Shown: positions 53,842 through 63,515 of the stretch, piece after piece
How positions within the stretch are numbered: position 1 is the first letter of the stretch
Layout: the number at the start of each line of letters is the position of its first letter
Assembly: GCA_025354565.1 (NCBI GenBank)
Contig: JANXMQ010000233.1
Location: 22,722-86,721, forward strand
Direction: 5' to 3'
From: Akkermansiaceae bacterium
GTDB taxonomy: Bacteria; Verrucomicrobiota; Verrucomicrobiia; Verrucomicrobiales; Akkermansiaceae
Length of the DNA stretch: 64,000 nucleotides
The notes under the pieces: generated by a model
Told to the model about the DNA's origin: nothing
Database searches by the model: none
Seen by the model: the letters and a program-made list of their open reading frames with translations, nothing else
Translations under genes and position numbers: made by a program

Positions 53842-54595
53842 TCCCGCCAGACCTGTGTCGTAACCAACACCCGCCGACCACGGTTACTAACAATAAACCT
53901 GCCGTCGTGGGCTCGGGCACCGTGTAGGTGACGACCAGTTGCGGAGCCGGGATTAAACCGCCGGGCTGCTCCCGCGAGGCAAAGCGCCGGGCACTGCCGA
54001 GAGTGCCTTCGCTTTGATTGACTAGCATGAAACCGAAGTTGGCCTCAGGTGTGTCCAGCCACGTTTGCGCATCACCTATCAGTTCCGTGGTTGACCCCCA
54101 GGCGTAGCTTCCAACATTGCCCACCGAAGTTGTGGCGCTTGGGGAGTTCGCGTAATCGGTGCCGATCAATCCTCCCGGCGTTCCCCAAGCGGTGCCGTTA
54201 AAGTGGCGCTCGTTCCATGTCGCATCACCCGCGCTCGCGACCGATCCGGTGTTAGAGTTTCCACTGCCCTCGCCCCAGTCCGCAAACATCCGATAGAGGC
54301 TGAAATCCGATGGCACCGGGCCGCCATGCTGGCCCGGATCCGGCTGGCGGGTGCAGTAGAGATTCACCTGCACCTGCGTGATCACCGCCCCGACTGGAAT
54401 CGAACTGAGGCTGAACCGGAACAAGGCCCGTGAGCGGGAAAATTGCTGGTTCGTCCCTGCCACCAAAGTCGTCGCCCCGAGATTTGCGTCCGGCTTGTTT
54501 TCATAAAGCGAGGTATCGGCAACGGAACCCAGTGAAACCGTCACCGCCGACGCTTTCACTACCAACATCAGGAAAACCAGTAGCCGCAATTTCAC
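53807..54595 (-). CDS. DNRLRE-domain PEP-CTERM protein
   Basis: The 262-residue exported protein has a signal peptide (GTG start at 54595, KLRLLVFLMLVVKASA). Its single beta-sandwich domain is of the DNRLRE type (DTSLYENKPDANLGATTLV, RALFRFSLSSIPVGAVI). It ends in a PEP-CTERM sorting signal, VPEPTTAGLLLVTVV followed by a basic tail (RHRSG). This marks it for exosortase processing. Its 3' end overlaps the convergent upstream gene by 35 bp. The track start at 54790 overlaps the oppC gene and is rejected. No exosortase gene is in the window. Confidence 0.82.
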   Translation of the reverse strand: MKLRLLVFLMLVVKASAVTVSLGSVADTSLYENKPDANLGATTLVAGTNQQFSRSRALFRFSLSSIPVGAVITQVQVNLYCTRQPDPGQHGGPVPSDFSLYRMFADWGEGSGNSNTGSVASAGDATWNERHFNGTAWGTPGGLIGTDYANSPSATTSVGNVGSYAWGSTTELIGDAQTWLDTPEANFGFMLVNQSEGTLGSARRFASREQPGGLIPAPQLVVTYTVPEPTTAGLLLVTVVGGCWLRHRSGGTISLSHRQRST

Positions 54596-54633
54596 TCCGG
54601 CAATTTGCCGCACCCGCCACCGAAAACAAGCCG

Positions 54634-55563
54634 CTAATCCTTCGCGGATTTTGGGTCCAATGCGTCGCGCAGTCCGTCGCCGAGGAAATTGAGAGCAAAC
54701 AAGGTGGTGGCGAAGAACAGCGCTGGGAAAAACAGCAACAGCCAACTGATTTCCATTCGGTCCGCGCCGTCCTTGATGAGGATGCCCCACGAGCTGTTAG
54801 GCGGCTTCACGCCGAGGCCGAGAAATGACAATACACTTTCCAGCAGCATGATTCCCGGCACCGCCAGGGTTGTATAGATAATGATCGGCCCGATGACGTT
54901 GGGCAGGATGTGGCGGAACAAAATGCGCCCACGGCCAAGGCCTAACGAAATCGCGGCCTCGACGAATTCCTGCTTTTTCACCGCCATCACCTGTGCCCGC
55001 ACGATGCGGGCAATCGTCAGCCAACCAATCGCGCCGATGGCGATGAACAGCGGGATGAGTGTGGTAATCGGGGCCACGCGGTTCTCCGCGAAGCCGGTGG
55101 TGTCGATCACCCATTTGGTGAATTGCGAGGTGCGTTTATCCACGACAAGCGCGAACAAAATGACCAGCACTAGAAATGGCAGCGCGAACAGGATATCAAC
55201 GAAACGCATCATCAGATCGTCAATTTTCCCACCCGCATACCCGGCTACCGCGCCGTAAAACACGCCGATCACCACCGCGACCGCCGTGGCGACGATGCCA
55301 ACTAACAGCGAGACCTGCCCGCCATAAAGTACCCGCGCGAAGAGATCGCGTCCGAGTTGATCGGTGCCGAACCAATGTTCCGCAGAGGGCGCGGCGGTGG
55401 CATTTGAGAGGTCGATCAGCGTCGGGCTTTGCACAAAGGGCAGCAGCGGGCCTAAGAAACACAGTAGCAGGATGATGGTGAATACGAAGAGGCTGACAAG
55501 CGCGGCACGATTGTGCGCAAGCCGGTGCCAAGCGTCTTGCCAGAGTGAGGTGCCTTTTTCCAT
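54634..55563 (-). CDS. oppC: Oligopeptide/dipeptide ABC transporter permease (OppC/DppC)
   Basis: The 309-residue inner-membrane permease has six helices, an N-terminal OppC-type segment (LWQDAWHRLAHNRAALVSL), GTDQLGRDLFARVLYG, and the EAA loop EFVEAAISLGLGRGRILFRHILPN. It belongs to peptide importers together with OppB, OppA, OppD and OppF. None of those partners is adjacent: upstream is a non-coding gap and proB on the other strand. It is therefore an isolated subunit that must work with genes elsewhere or be silent. Confidence 0.9.
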   Translation of the reverse strand: MEKGTSLWQDAWHRLAHNRAALVSLFVFTIILLLCFLGPLLPFVQSPTLIDLSNATAAPSAEHWFGTDQLGRDLFARVLYGGQVSLLVGIVATAVAVVIGVFYGAVAGYAGGKIDDLMMRFVDILFALPFLVLVILFALVVDKRTSQFTKWVIDTTGFAENRVAPITTLIPLFIAIGAIGWLTIARIVRAQVMAVKKQEFVEAAISLGLGRGRILFRHILPNVIGPIIIYTTLAVPGIMLLESVLSFLGLGVKPPNSSWGILIKDGADRMEISWLLLFFPALFFATTLFALNFLGDGLRDALDPKSAKD

Positions 55564-55811
55564 CGTGAAGTTGGTTGGTATTGAGAGTCCGGTTTTAGGG
55601 GGATTTCTTGCGCTGCATCGTCATTCGGGAGGCCGCTCCTGGCTTCTTTTATCAGTTCGCGGCTCGATGTTAAGCTCGAATCGCGGAGCCGGGTGAGTTT
55701 CAATCAGACGACTTTTTCATTGAGGTGAACCCACAGGGCCGCTGATTTGCAGTGGCGCGGTTGGGAATTCCCGGTTATGGCAGACAGCCTCTGCTGCAAT
55801 TCCATTACAAC

Positions 55812-56570
55812 ATGCCTCCCGATTTAACGCTTATCAAGGCCGGCACCGGCGTCCTGACCAAGGCCAACGACGGCTCGCTTGACCGCGCCGCGCTCGTGCA
55901 TTTGGTTTCCGCAATCTCCGGATTGATGCATGCCGGGCACCGTTGCTTGTTTGTATCCTCGGGTGCCGTGGGTTCTGGAGTGTCGGCGTTGGGGCTAACC
56001 GAATACCCACAGGAAACCGCCACCCGCCAAGCCTGTGCGGCGATCGGGCAGGCGCGCCTCATGCAAACCTACAGCAGCCTCTTTTCGAATTTCGACATCA
56101 CCATTGCCCAAGTCCTCCTCACTGCCGCCGACCTCGGAACGCCGGAACGCGCCGGCTATGTGAGCGATACCTTCAGACGCTTGCTGATGGCTCCGAACGT
56201 TCTGCCGATCATCAATGAAAATGACTCGGTCGCCGTCGAAGAGTTGAAATTCGGCGATAACGACATGCTTTCCGTGCGCGTCGCGAAACTGGCCGGTGCG
56301 AGCCGCGTGATTCTTCTAACAAGCGTCGATGGCTTGCTCGACCCGGCGACCAACGAGCTCATCCCCGAGGTCCATGACATCGACGATGTCTTCCGGCATG
56401 TTCGCCAGGACAAGGGGCGCTTTTCGATGGGTGGCATGGCTTCGAAACTCGCTGCCGTGAAATTCGCCGTCGAGGCTGGGATCGAAACCCACATTGCCCA
56501 TGGTCGCCACCCGGAGCGCCTCGCGGGGATCGTTACAGGGAACGGGATTTCCACCCGGTTTCACGCCTGA
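55812..56570 (+). CDS. proB: Glutamate 5-kinase (short form without PUA domain)
   Basis: ProB phosphorylates glutamate in proline synthesis. The 252-residue product has the amino-acid-kinase fold: IKAGTGVLT near the N-terminus (family usually KVGS/KIGS), VSSGAVGSG, INENDSVAVEE, FGDNDMLS, LLTSVDGL and GRFSMGGMASKL. It lacks the C-terminal PUA domain of E. coli ProB, as in many bacteria. The start MPPDLTLIKAG at 55812 fits the family; the track start is 20 codons too long. proA is not adjacent. Confidence 0.9.
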   Translation: MPPDLTLIKAGTGVLTKANDGSLDRAALVHLVSAISGLMHAGHRCLFVSSGAVGSGVSALGLTEYPQETATRQACAAIGQARLMQTYSSLFSNFDITIAQVLLTAADLGTPERAGYVSDTFRRLLMAPNVLPIINENDSVAVEELKFGDNDMLSVRVAKLAGASRVILLTSVDGLLDPATNELIPEVHDIDDVFRHVRQDKGRFSMGGMASKLAAVKFAVEAGIETHIAHGRHPERLAGIVTGNGISTRFHA

Positions 56571-56608
56571 ACTCGAATCTGGCGGATTCTCAGACGAGTC
56601 CGCAGTCG

Positions 56609-57520
56609 TCACGCCGCGCTGTCGTCGTTGGTCTTCTCTAGCAGGTTTTTTGCGGCGACGAGTTTTTCCATCTGCGCCGCTGAGACGGTTGGATATTCGA
56701 GTTTCAGCTCGCTGACGGCAGCGACGATGATGTCGGCGACGAGGGCGCGGGCGAGGTGTTTGTGATCGGCGGGGATGACATGCCAAGGGGCATTTTTGGT
56801 GCTGGTGGCGCTGATGGCGTCCTCGTAGGCGTGCTGATAGTCTTTCCAGCGTTCGCGTTCAGGGAGATCGGTATCGGAAAATTTCCAATATTTTGCAGGA
56901 TTGGTCAACCGTTCGAGGAAGCGCTTCTTCTGTTCGTTTTTCGAGAGATGGAGGAAAAACTTGAGGATCAGGGTGCCGTTGCGGGCCAAGTGTTTTTCGA
57001 AGTTGTTAATGTCCTGGTAGCGTTTCTCCCAGAACTTTTCATCAGGCTTGCCGAACTGGGGTTCATTGATGAGTTCCGGGTGGACTTTCACGACGAGGAC
57101 ATCCTCATAGTAGGAGCGATTGAAAATGCCGATGCGTCCGCGTTCGGGCAGGGACTTCATATAGCGCCAGAGGAAGTTGTGATCTAACTCCTCCGGGGAG
57201 GGGCGCTTGAAACTGAATACCTGACAGCCCTGCGGATTCACTCCGGACATGACATGGCGGATGGTGCCGTCCTTTCCCGCGGCATCCATGGCTTGGAAAA
57301 TGAGCAGGACGGAATGGCTGTCACTTGCATATAACAACTCTTGCATGGCATCCAGTTCCACGCGGTTTTTGGTGAGAATCTCATCCGCCTTATCCTTGAT
57401 GTAATTCTTATCGAACTCTTGGCCGGCAGCGGTTTCCAAGCCGTTGGTGGGGTGCTGTTTCAAATTCACCTTGGAGTCGGGTTTGATGATGAACTGGTCG
57501 ATAATTTTTTGGGGGATCAT
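56609..57520 (-). CDS. ppk2: Polyphosphate kinase 2 family protein
   Basis: The 303-residue cytoplasmic enzyme transfers phosphate between polyphosphate and nucleotides. Visible motifs are Walker A-like FQAMDAAGKDGTI, GIFNRSYYEDVLVVKVHPE and FLHLSKNEQKKR. It is a short, single-domain PPK2 (AMP or ADP phosphotransferase type); the subclass is not resolved. Its start overlaps the bioF stop by 4 bp, so the two genes are translationally coupled. Confidence 0.92.
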   Translation of the reverse strand: MIPQKIIDQFIIKPDSKVNLKQHPTNGLETAAGQEFDKNYIKDKADEILTKNRVELDAMQELLYASDSHSVLLIFQAMDAAGKDGTIRHVMSGVNPQGCQVFSFKRPSPEELDHNFLWRYMKSLPERGRIGIFNRSYYEDVLVVKVHPELINEPQFGKPDEKFWEKRYQDINNFEKHLARNGTLILKFFLHLSKNEQKKRFLERLTNPAKYWKFSDTDLPERERWKDYQHAYEDAISATSTKNAPWHVIPADHKHLARALVADIIVAAVSELKLEYPTVSAAQMEKLVAAKNLLEKTNDDSAA

Positions 57521-58677
57521 GGGCAGAGGGATAGGGGATTAGAGAGAGGAGGGTTCAAATGAAGGGACGCGGCTAGCAGGCGGATGGTTTCTTGGGAGTG
57601 GGCGGCCGAGACGCTGATGCGCAGGCGGGCGGTGCCACGCGGGACGGTGGGGTAACGGATGGCGGGGACGAGGAAACCGGCCTGCTCCATTGCGGCGGCG
57701 GCGGCGAGGGCGGCTTCGTTAGAACCGAGGATGACCGGGATGATGGGCGATCTCTCGTTAGAAATAATGGCGATATTTTCCTGAAGTTTCACGCGCAGCG
57801 CATGGCCTGCTGGTGAGCGGATCAGGGCGAGTGAGGCGCGGGCGGCGTGAGCCAGCGCGGGTGGGGGAGCGGTGGAGTAAATGAAGGAACGGGCGCGGTT
57901 GGTGAGGAGGTCGATCCACTCGCGGGAGGCGGCGAGATACCCACCGGAGAGGCCGGCGGCCTTGCTGAGGGTACCCATTTGGAAGGCGATGCGGTGCTGG
58001 AGGTTTTCTTGCTCGGCAAGGCCCATGCCGGACCCACCGAGCACGCCGAAGCCGTGCGCCTCGTCGAGCAGCAGGAGTGCCTCGTGAGTTTCGGTTAGAC
58101 AGACGATTTCGCGCAGCGGACAGTGATCGCCATCCATGCTGAAGACGGATTCAGTGGCGACGAGGATGCGGGCAGCGGGATTTTTCGCACGGGTGGAAAT
58201 GAGCAGTCGCGCAAGTTTTTCCAGATCGTTGTGGGGGAAAACCCGGAGGGTCGCACCGGAAAGGCGCGCGGCATCGACGAGGCAGGCGTGGGATAGCTTG
58301 TCGAGGAAGACGAAATCCGCCTTGCCGACGACAGCGGGGATCACGCCGAGGGCGGTGGCGAAGCCGGAGGAAAAGCTGAGAGTGGCCTCGGTTCCTTTGG
58401 CGGCGGCGAGGTCCGATTCCAGCAGGACGTGCGGCGGCAGTGTGCCGCAAACGAGGCGGGAAGCGGTGGAGCCTGCGCCAAATTTTTTGACTCCCGCGAT
58501 GAGAGCCGCTTCGATTTCAGGGTGCCGGGCGAGGCCGAGGTAGTCGTTGGATGCGAAGTTCCAAAGTGTGCGCCCTTCGCGGATGACCTGCACACCGGCG
58601 GGCGAGGCGAGCGGACGTTGGTGCCGCAAGAGCCCCTCGGCCGCGAGTTGACGGAGTGACTCGGCGGGGCTTGGCAT
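57517..58677 (-). CDS. bioF: 8-amino-7-oxononanoate synthase (BioF) or related alpha-oxoamine synthase
   Basis: This PLP enzyme condenses pimeloyl-ACP/CoA with alanine in biotin synthesis. The 386-residue product has NFASNDYLGLARHPE, the GAGSTASRLVCG region, LDEAHGFGVLG (PLP-interacting Asp) and TLSKAAGLSGGY with the Schiff-base lysine. Glycine C-acetyltransferase is a close relative, but the N-terminal length favours BioF. Biotin is required by the carboxylase in this window. No other bio genes are adjacent. It sits 20 bp after the dacA-type gene. Confidence 0.85.
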   Translation of the reverse strand: MPSPAESLRQLAAEGLLRHQRPLASPAGVQVIREGRTLWNFASNDYLGLARHPEIEAALIAGVKKFGAGSTASRLVCGTLPPHVLLESDLAAAKGTEATLSFSSGFATALGVIPAVVGKADFVFLDKLSHACLVDAARLSGATLRVFPHNDLEKLARLLISTRAKNPAARILVATESVFSMDGDHCPLREIVCLTETHEALLLLDEAHGFGVLGGSGMGLAEQENLQHRIAFQMGTLSKAAGLSGGYLAASREWIDLLTNRARSFIYSTAPPPALAHAARASLALIRSPAGHALRVKLQENIAIISNERSPIIPVILGSNEAALAAAAAMEQAGFLVPAIRYPTVPRGTARLRISVSAAHSQETIRLLAASLHLNPPLSNPLSLCP

Positions 58678-58697
58678 CGGGTGGTGGACGATGCCGG

Positions 58698-59615
58698 TTA
58701 GAGATCCGAAGCAGGGCGTTTAAGCGCCCAAGCCAGTAGCTTGCTGGAGTCTGTCCAAACGTGGGGAGTGGTGGATTTCAGCACGACGACGATGACCGAG
58801 CGGCCATTGAACGAACCGCTGGCGACAAGGCAGCGACCGGCGGCATTGGTGGTGCCAGTTTTCAGGCCGTCGCAATACGGGCAGGTTTTCAGGAGGTGGT
58901 TGGTGTTTTCAATGAGCTTTGTATGGCCGTCATTGTAGTGAAACTCGAAGGACTTGGTGGCGGCGAACGAGCGGATGAGCGGGCTATGATAGGCGGCGCG
59001 GGCGGCGATGGCCATGTCGCGGGCGGTCGAATACTGGCCGGAGACGGGCAGGCCGTTCGGATTGATGAAATTGGAATTTCTCATGCCGAGGGAGGCGGCC
59101 TTCCGGTTCATCAGATTGGCGAAGCCCTCAATGCTGCCGCCGACATCGCGGGCAAGAGCGCGGGCGATGTCGTTGGCGCTTTTTACGATCAGCACTTTGA
59201 GCAGTTCGCGGCGGGGATAAACATCGCCGGGTTTGACATCGAGCCGGGTGGGTTCACAGGCCTCGTCGATTGGCTGGATCGTCACCGGCTTGTCAATGTC
59301 GCCGGCGTCCAGAACGCAGAGGGCGGTAATGATTTTCTGGGTGCTGGCGACGGCGCGCGGGGCGTCGGCGTTTTTCGCGAACAAGACGCGACCGCTGGCG
59401 ACATCCACGACGATGGCGCTCTCCGCAGCCACCGGTGGCGGCGCATTGGATGGGATGACGGTGCCCTTGGCCGCTGGGTCGCTGCTGGCAGGTTGAGGCT
59501 TGGGTTTCGATTTCGCGTGGGTGGAAGGATTCGCACCGCAGGCGGAGACGAGTGCTCCCGTTAAGGCGAGTGCGAGAAAGCGGGCGCGTAACAGCCGTGA
59601 CATGCGGGGAATCAT
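58698..59615 (-). CDS. D-alanyl-D-alanine carboxypeptidase (PBP5-type) lipoprotein
   Basis: The 305-residue product has a lipoprotein signal (LVSAC near residue 24) and a serine peptidase S11 domain. Motifs are SxxK in STQK (ASTQKIITA), SxN in KSANDIARAL, and KTG in DGLKTGTTNAAGR. It trims pentapeptide stems of peptidoglycan. It lacks the C-terminal amphipathic anchor of DacA because it is lipid-anchored. ATG 59615 and 59603 are both possible starts, and neither has a clear ribosome site. It is flanked by a lipoprotein gene and bioF. Confidence 0.9.
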   Translation of the reverse strand: MIPRMSRLLRARFLALALTGALVSACGANPSTHAKSKPKPQPASSDPAAKGTVIPSNAPPPVAAESAIVVDVASGRVLFAKNADAPRAVASTQKIITALCVLDAGDIDKPVTIQPIDEACEPTRLDVKPGDVYPRRELLKVLIVKSANDIARALARDVGGSIEGFANLMNRKAASLGMRNSNFINPNGLPVSGQYSTARDMAIAARAAYHSPLIRSFAATKSFEFHYNDGHTKLIENTNHLLKTCPYCDGLKTGTTNAAGRCLVASGSFNGRSVIVVVLKSTTPHVWTDSSKLLAWALKRPASDL

Positions 59616-59671
59616 CGTCGAATCCGGCCCGGCATCAAGTCGCGAATGTCGCGACATGGTAAATGAGAGCA

Positions 59672-60028
59672 TTAGTGGGTCTTCGGTGGCAGCAAACTGC
59701 CGTCCATTTCCCCGCCTGCGGTTGGCAGGGTGGGTTCCTTGAAATCGACGGGACCGCCGAAAAACCAGAAACCGCGCTTGTGGGTATTTTCATAGGCCAA
59801 CGCCCGTTCCTGGCCACTAGGTAGCTTCTTGAGATCCTTCTCGCGGACTTCCACCACTTTCACACCTGCCGGGTGGATCAGGTCGGAAACCGTCGAAGTG
59901 GTGGCTTCAGTGGTGTTCCGCACAAAGTCCATCGAGTTCTGGCCGATTTTTCCAACGGTCGCGCAGGACACAAGTCCGAGGGACGCGGCCAAAGCGGGTA
60001 GGTGGATTGCCCGGAGCACGGTTTTCAT
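59672..60028 (-). CDS. Small lipoprotein of unknown function
   Basis: The 118-residue product has a lipoprotein signal peptide (MKTVLRAIHLPALAASLGLVSC) and then a hydrophilic mature part with VVEVREKDLKKL and the C-terminal GGEMDGSLLPPK. No family is recognised. It precedes the dacA-type gene by 56 bp and may be its operon partner. Confidence 0.7.
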   Translation of the reverse strand: MKTVLRAIHLPALAASLGLVSCATVGKIGQNSMDFVRNTTEATTSTVSDLIHPAGVKVVEVREKDLKKLPSGQERALAYENTHKRGFWFFGGPVDFKEPTLPTAGGEMDGSLLPPKTH

Positions 60029-60297
60029 AAGCAATAGGAAAATCAATCTACCACCTGAAACTATGCTGTCTATCGTGGATTTAGTGACGGAAAAGTAACC
60101 CGATATCCTGTAACCTGCTAGTGTGGGTTGGGGCGCAGGTAGATTCGGGCGGCAAGTGGGGTGTCAAAGGCAACGCTTCTGCCCGCCCGAACAATTTCGC
60201 TCAAACGCCCCAGAAGCGGACTCACGCGTTTTGAAGCGGGGATGATAAGCCACTTGCGGTGGCGGGGAAATCGGCAAGAGTCTGCGGCGTGTCCCGC

Positions 60298-63200
60298 ATG
60301 GACGATCAGACTCACGACTGGCTGCGCCGGGCTGTGACGCAGCCGGATTTCACCGCGCGCCTGGCCCCTTTAGCCACTGGCGAGGGGGAGGTCGTGCTTG
60401 ATCACGCGGCGGATGCAGCCCATGCGTTTCTAGCAGCCATGGTGGTGCAGGCGGCGAAGGATCGGAAGAAAAACCGGCTGTGGTTGATTTCCGATATGCC
60501 ACGCCATCGCGAGCGGTTGGCGGCCGAGTTGGAACTCTGGGGCGTGACGGGGCTGGTGCTGCCGGAGGGACCGGTGGCGGCGGGCGATGGCACGATCGCT
60601 GATCCCGAGTCGGCGGCGGAGTGGTTTTCGGTATTGGAAATTCTCGCCCGCGCGGAAAGCTGCGTGGTGATCTGCGGCAGTGATGCCTTTGCCGGGAACG
60701 CGCCGTCGCCCGCCGCGTTGCGTGCCAGTCGGACGCCGCTGAAACCCGGCGTTGTGCTCGATCCCGGCGAACTCGCGCGAACTCTCACAGAGCACGGTTA
60801 CGAGCGCGTGCCAACCGTCGCCGGGCGTGGGCAATTTGCCGTGCGCGGCGGGATTCTGGACCTGTTTGCATGGCAGGCCGCGAAGCCGCTGCGGCTGGAG
60901 TTTTTCGATACGGAACTGGAGTCGGTTAGGGAATTTGATCTGGATTCGCAAGCCTCGACGCAGAAGCTGCCGGAGGCGGATATCCTGCTGGCAGAGCCGA
61001 CGACGGAGGGGACGGTGGCGGACTATCGGCGGGCAAGCGATTTGATCATATCCTTCGGCGCGGAAATCGCGGGGGCGGATGTTAGAATTCTGGAGGACGC
61101 GGCGGAGTATAATAGCGAGGAGGATTTCACGCTGGCCTGTTATGGCAGTCCGTTAGGAACCTTCGAGGCGGGGGATTTTGTATTGGAGGAAACGCGGCGG
61201 GAGAATTTTTTCCGGCAGCTCAACGAGTGGCAGCGCGGCGGGTGGGACATCGCGATAGTCTTTGGCAACAAGGGCGAGGAGGAGCGCTTCGCCGAACTCG
61301 CTGGCAAGGATCTGGAGCGGGATCTCGGGTTGATCGCGATCCGTGGCGAGTTGATGGCGGGCTTCACGGTGCCGGTTTCGAAACTGGCGGTGCTGTCGTC
61401 GTCGGAGTTGTTCGGCCGCTATCGCACGCCGGGTGGGCCACGGCGGTCGCTGTTGGAAAAGGCCCGTGCCGCTCGTGCCCGCGCGACGGTCGATGAGATG
61501 GAGGTGGGAGATTTGGTGGTGCATTATGAATATGGCATCGGTCGGTTCAAAGGCATCCAACAGGGCGATGAGGGCGAAGAGTTGGTGTTGCAGTATCGTG
61601 ACGGCGCGTTGTTAGGGGTGCCGCTGGAGCAGGCGCATCTCGTCGGGAAATACGTGGGCCTCGGGGGCAAAACGCCGGAACTCAACAAGCTCGGCGGCGC
61701 GGCGTGGAAGTCGGCACGCAAGGCGGCGGAGAAGTCGATCATGGACTACGCCGCGCAACTCCTGCGGGTGCAGGCCGAGCGGCAGGGCGAGGTCGGTTTC
61801 GCGCATCCACCGGACTCGCGCTGGATGTGGGAATTCGAGCGCTCGTTCCATTACACCGAGACGACCGACCAGCGCCGGGCGATCGATGAGACGAAGCTCG
61901 ACCTCGAATCCAGCCGCCCGATGGACCGGTTGATCTGCGGCGATGTCGGGTTCGGCAAAACGGAAGTCGCGATCCGAGGCGCGTTCAAAGCGATCACCAG
62001 CGGCAAACAAGTCGCCATTCTCGTCCCCACCACCGTTCTAGCAGAACAACATTGGCGGACCTTCCGCGAGCGCATGTCGGACTATCCGATCCGCATTGAT
62101 TTGCTCAACCGTTTCCGCTCGGCTTCGGAAGTTAGAGAAACCCTGGCTGGCCTAGCAGATGGCTCGGTGGATCTCGTCATCGGCACGCATCGCTTGGTTT
62201 CCGGGGATGTGAAATTCAAGGATCTCGGGCTGGTGGTGGTGGATGAGGAGCAACGCTTCGGGGTGGCGCATAAGGAGAAATTCAAACAACTCTTCCACCA
62301 GGTGGATGTTCTAACACTCTCCGCCACGCCGATTCCACGCACCCTTTATATGGCGCTGATGGGGGCACGGGACATGTCCACCATCGACACCCCACCGCCC
62401 AACCGGGTGCCGGTTTCCACCACCGTCTGCGCTTACGACGAGCGGGTGATCCGCGATGCGATCCGCCGTGAGATGAAGCGCGGCGGGCAGGTTTTTTTCC
62501 TGCACAACCGCGTGAAAACCATCGACATGATGGCCGCGAAAATCCGCGAGCTTGTCCCTGAGGCGCGCATCCTCATCGGTCATGGCCAGATGGATAAGGA
62601 CGATCTTGAAGTGGTCATGCACACCTTTGTCAAAGGCGATGCGGATGTCCTGTTAGCCACCACCATCATCGAGACCGGCATCGACATCCCGAACGCCAAC
62701 ACGATCCTCATCGACCGCGCCGATCGCTTCGGTCTGGCGGATCTCTATCAGCTCCGGGGGCGGGTGGGCCGGGCCGGTGAAAAAGCCTATGCCATCCTGC
62801 TGCTGCCGCGCGACATGATGACCATGGGCGACGCGCGGAAACGCATCAACGCGATCAAGGAATACACCGCGCTGGGATCCGGCTTCAAAATCGCGATGAA
62901 GGATCTCGAAATCCGGGGCGCGGGAAATTTGTTAGGCACCAAGCAATCCGGCCACATCTCACAGATCGGCTTCGAACTTTATTGCCAACTTTTGCGCCAA
63001 TCGGTGGACCGCATCAAAGGCCGCAAGGACGGCCCGCGTGGCGAGACGAGTTTCAAGGCGGACTTCATCGTTTTCAGCGAGGTCACTTACGCCCGCTCCG
63101 ACCCCAAGCTCGTGCTCCCCGCGTATTTGCCCGCCGCGTGGCTGGAGGAAACCAAGGTCCGCATCGCCGCCTACCGGGAAATTTCCGAGGCTGGCACGGA

Positions 63201-63465
63201 CAAGGCCCTCGTCGCCTTGGAAAAATCCTGGCGCGACCGCTTCGGGCGCATCCCGGATGCGGCGGCCAGACTCATCGAAATCACCCGCATCAAGGCGCTC
63301 GCGGCGGCGGAAAACATCCGCTCCGTCGAGATCAACGGCCAGCGCCTCATGCTCCACCGGAACGGAGATTACATCCTGCTCGATGGCCGTCGCTTCCCCC
63401 GCCTCAAGGCGGAAAGCCCGCAGGGGAAACTCGCCGAAACCATCGAGATGCTCCGCAACGTCTGA
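60298..63465 (+). CDS. mfd: Transcription-repair coupling factor Mfd
   Basis: Mfd displaces stalled RNA polymerase and recruits UvrA to DNA lesions. The 1,055-residue product has the N-terminal UvrB-homology domains (about 1-310), the RNA-polymerase-interacting domain (MEVGDLVVHYEYGIGRFKGI, about 400-470), and the SF2 translocase with GDVGFGKTEVA, DEEQRFGV, TLSATPIPRTL, GRVGRAGEKAYA and the RAQ-like FKIAMKDLEIRGAGNLLG. The C-terminal TRCF domain follows. The start at 60298 (MDDQTHDWLRR) is chosen over GTG 60259. It is slightly shorter than E. coli Mfd (1,148). Confidence 0.97.
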   Translation: MDDQTHDWLRRAVTQPDFTARLAPLATGEGEVVLDHAADAAHAFLAAMVVQAAKDRKKNRLWLISDMPRHRERLAAELELWGVTGLVLPEGPVAAGDGTIADPESAAEWFSVLEILARAESCVVICGSDAFAGNAPSPAALRASRTPLKPGVVLDPGELARTLTEHGYERVPTVAGRGQFAVRGGILDLFAWQAAKPLRLEFFDTELESVREFDLDSQASTQKLPEADILLAEPTTEGTVADYRRASDLIISFGAEIAGADVRILEDAAEYNSEEDFTLACYGSPLGTFEAGDFVLEETRRENFFRQLNEWQRGGWDIAIVFGNKGEEERFAELAGKDLERDLGLIAIRGELMAGFTVPVSKLAVLSSSELFGRYRTPGGPRRSLLEKARAARARATVDEMEVGDLVVHYEYGIGRFKGIQQGDEGEELVLQYRDGALLGVPLEQAHLVGKYVGLGGKTPELNKLGGAAWKSARKAAEKSIMDYAAQLLRVQAERQGEVGFAHPPDSRWMWEFERSFHYTETTDQRRAIDETKLDLESSRPMDRLICGDVGFGKTEVAIRGAFKAITSGKQVAILVPTTVLAEQHWRTFRERMSDYPIRIDLLNRFRSASEVRETLAGLADGSVDLVIGTHRLVSGDVKFKDLGLVVVDEEQRFGVAHKEKFKQLFHQVDVLTLSATPIPRTLYMALMGARDMSTIDTPPPNRVPVSTTVCAYDERVIRDAIRREMKRGGQVFFLHNRVKTIDMMAAKIRELVPEARILIGHGQMDKDDLEVVMHTFVKGDADVLLATTIIETGIDIPNANTILIDRADRFGLADLYQLRGRVGRAGEKAYAILLLPRDMMTMGDARKRINAIKEYTALGSGFKIAMKDLEIRGAGNLLGTKQSGHISQIGFELYCQLLRQSVDRIKGRKDGPRGETSFKADFIVFSEVTYARSDPKLVLPAYLPAAWLEETKVRIAAYREISEAGTDKALVALEKSWRDRFGRIPDAAARLIEITRIKALAAAENIRSVEINGQRLMLHRNGDYILLDGRRFPRLKAESPQGKLAETIEMLRNV

Positions 63466-63515
63466 AGTATCGCCGCCCGCGTCCTCCCGGCGGGCACCTT
63501 GGTGGTTCCGGCTTG

